Source of the DNA: a virus
Virus record (IMG/VR): IMGVR_UViG_3300036820_000642
Location: 1 to 56,119 of that record
DNA length: 56,119 bases
Direction: 5' to 3' (one strand)
Shown here one piece after another: positions 53,253 through 56,119 of the stretch; positions within the stretch are counted from its first letter, which is position 1; every line of letters begins with the position of its first letter. The translations under genes and the position numbers were made by a program. Under the pieces are notes generated by a model. The model had not been told where the DNA came from. It saw nothing but the letters and a program-made list of their open reading frames with translations, and did no database searches.

Positions 53253-53534
53253 GAATCCTTCTTCCTAACGGGCGGGATTCGGGGAGAGAGGGCGGCTGGT
53301 CGTCCGTTTGGGGGCCGATTCCCGTAGGATCAGCCGTCCCCTCTCCGTCTAGTTCCCGCCCCCTGGTGCGCATAGGGGGCGGGAAGCCTCTGCGGCGGTG
53401 GTACTAACACTTGTCTGCTTGATGGGGAGAAGGCGGGGTTCCCTCCCGCCAAGGCGCCTCGCCGGAGGTGAGAAGAGTGTGGCTGAGAAAAACAGACTCT
53501 TCGACCTTGGGGAACCAAACCCCGCCCCCTCCGT
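53253..53534. other. Structured intergenic region
   Basis: No gene supported. Inverted repeats: CAGCCG-type arms within 53285-53345, TTCCCGCCCCC/GGGGGCGGGAA (about 53350-53383), AAGAGT/ACTCTT (about 53473-53501) inside a longer GGCGGGG/CCCCGCC pairing. It could be terminators in series or a folded RNA. Confidence 0.4.
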
Positions 53535-53711
53535 CTAGCCTTCGCCCCGCCCGGCAGGGCATGGACCCCTGTCGGGGACCATGCGGGGCGAAGGGATCTT
53601 TGGGTGGAAGCGCGTGGCGAACCGCGCAGTGATAAGTCGCGCAGCCAAGGCCGCCGCGATAGACAGCGGCGGCTCATGCTTGAGATCGTTTCGGACATTT
53701 GCGGCCATCAT
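53535..53711 (-). CDS. Small basic protein divergent from regulator
   Basis: 58 residues from a minus-strand ATG at 53711 (or the adjacent ATG 53708), with AGGGAGG before it. Sequence NVRNDLKHEPPLSIAAALA, then a basic, Pro-rich end that overlaps an 11-bp hairpin CTTCGCCCCGC/GCGGGGCGAAG (53540-53593). Divergent to the regulator gene at 53837, with a palindrome between them, so both may share control. Confidence 0.5.
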   Translation of the reverse strand: MMAANVRNDLKHEPPLSIAAALAARLITARFATRFHPKIPSPRMVPDRGPCPAGRGEG

Positions 53712-53738
53712 GGTGGCCTCCCTGGCAAGATCCGGTAG

Positions 53739-53758
53739 CGCAACATGACGATGTTGCG
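53739..53758. promoter_or_regulatory. Palindromic operator in divergent promoter
   Basis: CGCAACAT (53739-53746), 4-base centre GACG, ATGTTGCG (53751-53758): perfect 8-bp arms between two divergent genes. A strong candidate binding site of the adjacent helix-turn-helix regulator. Confidence 0.6.
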
Positions 53759-53836
53759 GCATGCTGTGAACAGCAGTATGCACGCACCACACGTCCGCGT
53801 GCAAGTGGAACTTTTGCAGATTTGCAAGGAGTTGGG

Positions 53837-54694
53837 ATGTCAAGACTAGTCCCCACCGTCCGCAGGAAGCGGCTCGCATACGAACTACGGCGGCTACGGC
53901 ATGAGTCAACCCTGACGATTGACGATGTAGCCGCGCAGAGTGACCTCGATCCCAGCATGATCAGCAGGATTGAGAACGTGCGGCGGGCCATCAGCCCCAT
54001 CGAACTGCGGGCGCTGCTAGAGGTGTACGGAGTAACCGGCACGGACCGTGAAAGCCTGCTGACGCTCTGCCGCAGAGCCAACCAGCAAGGATGGTGGCAA
54101 GACGAAGCCCTGCCCGATTGGGTGGCCACCTTCGTGGCACTCGAATCTGACGCGGCCACCGTCCGCGCCTACGCATCCGAACTAGTACCAGGGCTGTTGC
54201 AGACAGAGCGCTACTACCGCTGGTACATGGGCATAGCGCCCGGCACCGCTGGCGGCGAGGCCGAGATTAACCGCCGCGTCAACGTCCGGCTCACCCGCCA
54301 AGCAAGACTCCGGGACGAGCACCCACTTACCTACTGGGCAATCCTCAATGAAGCCGTTATCACGCGGCTTACGGGTGCTCCGGTGAACGTTGCCCGTGAA
54401 CAGCTAGCCCATCTGCTAGAGGTGGGCCACCTTCTGAACGTCTCGATCCTCGTTCTCCCGTTCACCGCCGGGCTTCACCCTGCGATGGAAGGCGACTTCA
54501 CCCTCATGACCTTTGAAGACCGTCAAGACCCCGATGTTGTCTATCTGGAGTACCAGGTGGGTAGTCTTGTCCTTGAAGATCAGCTACGGGTCCGCCGTTA
54601 CGCTTCGATCTGGGATCACTTGATCGCACAGAGTCGCGATGAAGGACGGTCCCTCGCTGTCATCGAGAGCGTGTTGGACGGGCTCACAACCTAA
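53837..54694 (+). CDS. XRE/DUF5753 transcriptional regulator
   Basis: 285 residues from ATG 53837 (AAGGAGTTGGG). Residues 10-65 are an XRE helix-turn-helix (LAYELRRLRHESTLTIDDVA, SDLDPSMISRIENVRRAISP). Residues 100-280 are DUF5753-like (SELVPGLLQTERYYRWYMGI, VLPFTAGLHPAMEGDFTLM). Known family members in Streptomyces (for example WhiJ-type) act with small DUF397 proteins; one follows here. It may be the phage repressor or a host-development modulator. It is near int, as many immunity regions are. Confidence 0.8.
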   Translation: MSRLVPTVRRKRLAYELRRLRHESTLTIDDVAAQSDLDPSMISRIENVRRAISPIELRALLEVYGVTGTDRESLLTLCRRANQQGWWQDEALPDWVATFVALESDAATVRAYASELVPGLLQTERYYRWYMGIAPGTAGGEAEINRRVNVRLTRQARLRDEHPLTYWAILNEAVITRLTGAPVNVAREQLAHLLEVGHLLNVSILVLPFTAGLHPAMEGDFTLMTFEDRQDPDVVYLEYQVGSLVLEDQLRVRRYASIWDHLIAQSRDEGRSLAVIESVLDGLTT

Positions 54695-54708
54695 AGGGAG
54701 AGTGCGGG

Positions 54709-54933
54709 ATGACCGCAGACGATCTCTTGTCTAGTGCCGTCTGGCGTAAGAGCACGTACAGCGGGGTTGAGGGCAACTGCGTAGAGGTCGGCCGCCTCAC
54801 GGACGGCAGGGTAGCCGTCCGTGACACCAAGGACCGGAGCAAGGCCCCTCACATCTACACAGCCGCCGAATGGGATGCCTTCCTGCTCGGCGCCAAGGCT
54901 GGGGAGTTCGACTTACAGCCACCCAACAGTTAA
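54709..54933 (+). CDS. DUF397 protein, partner of regulator
   Basis: 74 residues from ATG 54709, 14 bases after the regulator stop. SAVWRKSTYSGVEGNCVEVG, GRVAVRDTKDRSKAPHIYT and EWDAFLLGAKAGEFD match DUF397, common in Streptomyces next to XRE/DUF5753 genes. Its role is probably to antagonise or assist the regulator. The operon ends at a terminator. Confidence 0.8.
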   Translation: MTADDLLSSAVWRKSTYSGVEGNCVEVGRLTDGRVAVRDTKDRSKAPHIYTAAEWDAFLLGAKAGEFDLQPPNS

Positions 54934-54965
54934 GGCCCCCGCCATATGGCGGGGGCCTTTTTAAC
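54932..54965. terminator. Bidirectional terminator
   Basis: A perfect 12-bp stem, AAGGCCCCCGCC (54932-54943) and GGCGGGGGCCTT (54948-54959), loop ATAT, T-tail on both strands. Placed between convergent DUF397 and integrase genes. Confidence 0.85.
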
Positions 54966-54985
54966 TGGCTGGGAGCCGGTACCGG

Positions 54986-56119
54986 TCAGCCTACCGCAGA
55001 CAAGACATGCTTGCCATTCGACCGTGATCCGAATGGCAGCACTTGCGCGCCGGAAGGCGGCGCAGCATCCGGCACCGCGAAACCATACATGGTTTCCTCC
55101 ACCAGATACTCATTCAGGAAGTCCCGTTCCTCATCCACCCCGATATACGTGAGTGTCTGCCGGATATCCTTGTGGTTCAGTTTCGCCTTCACCATCATCA
55201 GGGCCTGGTCGTTGCCCTTGGTCCCGGCGAGGTGCTTGAGCATCGCCCTCGCCCCGGAACGGCGCAGCATATGCATGCCCTCACGCATGTGCGTGACACT
55301 GTCCCCGTTGCCGCCAGGGGTTTCTATGCCCATCTCGTCAAGGACGTACTTAACCACATACTCCATGCGCTTATACGGCATGTCGGGGTGGATTTTCTTG
55401 TATGCGTTAGGGCTGGTACCGCCGTGGGCGGTAAGCCGCGGAATGAGGTACCACTCCGGGTGAGCTTTGATCATTTCTTCCGGTGTCGCGAAACCCTGAT
55501 CAGTCGCATACCAGGACAGCCAGTCCATCAATTCCGTGAACCAGTACGGATCGAAACGGTCTAGTGTCCACCGCCGCGTTTTCACCCGGTACAGGAGTAC
55601 CGTGCGCGCCTCAAGGTCCAGTTTCTCTAGCCGGATGAACGAGACCTCGGATTCACGGGCCAGCGTTGATAGCGTCATGGCGACGACTGCGCGGCGCTGC
55701 TGATGACTCTTCCCCGCGACCTCAAGCGCCTCCGGAATGCGATCCTCGGGCATCCGGTACCTGGGGGCGGGCTCGTATTTGACGCGCTTACGGCCGGCTA
55801 GGGCATCGTCTGCGTCGTCGCGGTCAACGAAGCGGCGGCGCACACACCATTTCAACCAGGCCCGGACGGCGACAAGGAGCTGATTGCGGGATGCGTGCTG
55901 ATCAGTGCCGTACGAGTTGAACACGTCGGCTATGTGCCCGGTGTGGATGTCGCACACCATCAGGCCCTTACGGGAGACGCTGCACACCCTGTCCAGGCGG
56001 CGGATGTACCCGATGTAGGCACGGACTGTGCTCGCGGACCCTAGCTCCGATTCGAGCTGGGCTTCCCACTCGGGGATGCTGTCAGCTACGCTGATTTTCG
56101 TTATTGTTCGGGAGGACAT
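54986..56119 (-). CDS. int: Tyrosine integrase
   Basis: 377 residues; the minus-strand ATG is the last three bases of the window and recurs at 30-32, so the gene is whole. Upstream across the join the frame is closed by a stop at 93-95 without another start codon. Catalytic residues: Arg155 (ARESE), His283-x-x-Arg286 (HMLRR), His316 (LNHKD) and Tyr325 (TYIGV), with Lys178 or Lys180 as candidate lysine. The N-terminal 100 residues form the core-binding SAM-like domain (TVRAYIGYIRRLDRVC). It integrates and excises the phage, so the phage is temperate. Confidence 0.9.
   Translation of the reverse strand: MSSRTITKISVADSIPEWEAQLESELGSASTVRAYIGYIRRLDRVCSVSRKGLMVCDIHTGHIADVFNSYGTDQHASRNQLLVAVRAWLKWCVRRRFVDRDDADDALAGRKRVKYEPAPRYRMPEDRIPEALEVAGKSHQQRRAVVAMTLSTLARESEVSFIRLEKLDLEARTVLLYRVKTRRWTLDRFDPYWFTELMDWLSWYATDQGFATPEEMIKAHPEWYLIPRLTAHGGTSPNAYKKIHPDMPYKRMEYVVKYVLDEMGIETPGGNGDSVTHMREGMHMLRRSGARAMLKHLAGTKGNDQALMMVKAKLNHKDIRQTLTYIGVDEERDFLNEYLVEETMYGFAVPDAAPPSGAQVLPFGSRSNGKHVLSAVG

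Noticed and set aside
1-56119. A phage DNA polymerase
   Set aside because: No product shows polymerase A, B or C motifs; primase, helicase-like and ligase-like genes are present, but replication probably uses the host polymerase.

Overview
This window is one complete, circularly closed genome of a temperate, long-tailed (siphovirus-type) phage of an actinomycete. The first 32 bases recur exactly as the last 32, so the unique sequence is about 56,087 bp, and the integrase gene starts exactly at the join. Evidence for an actinomycete host: high GC, frequent GTG and TTG starts, a helix-turn-helix/DUF5753 regulator followed by a DUF397 gene (a pair typical of Streptomyces and Streptosporangiales), a DUF3631-type helicase and a GH25 lysin. 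Family names here come from reading motifs, not from database searches.

Layout. 33-293: integrase upstream region, possible attP. 294-12766 (+): early and replication genes, including coiled-coil and membrane proteins, a Cas4/RecB-type nuclease split into two separate genes by a six-gene island, a RecA/DnaB-like ATPase, resolvase, nucleotidyltransferase (ligase), CHC2 and TOPRIM primase parts and a metallophosphoesterase, then a sigma-like factor to 13388. 13407-16777 (-): small proteins and a DUF3631 helicase. 16868-20794 (-): a modular array of tiny genes, most preceded by the same leader (AGAGGAGAGAATCA just before the start) and separated by short hairpins. 20795-21675: control region with a GT-rich tract. 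21676-24584 (+): small membrane, zinc-ribbon and coiled-coil proteins. 24585-25634: likely late promoter, operator-like palindromes and three tRNA or tRNA-like genes with odd anticodon loops. 25635-38686 (+): terminases, cytosine methyltransferase, portal, MuF, protease, scaffold, capsid, connectors, major tail protein and tail assembly chaperones. 38697-51864 (+): tape measure, minor tail proteins, fibres, holin candidates and lysin. 51865-53711: hairpin-rich region with small minus-strand genes. 53837-56119: regulator, DUF397 and integrase.

No DNA polymerase is recognisable; the phage brings primase, helicases, nuclease, resolvase and ligase-like enzymes and probably uses the host polymerase. 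The main points to follow up are the split nuclease and the CCLGV gene family inside it, a textbook -1 slippery site that would fuse portal to MuF, the leader and hairpin gene array (resembling in logic the start-associated sequences of cluster K mycobacteriophages), a recurrent GTTRCCR-N16/17-CGGTAAC operator-like element, unusual tRNAs, and an apparent ATA start for the tape measure.
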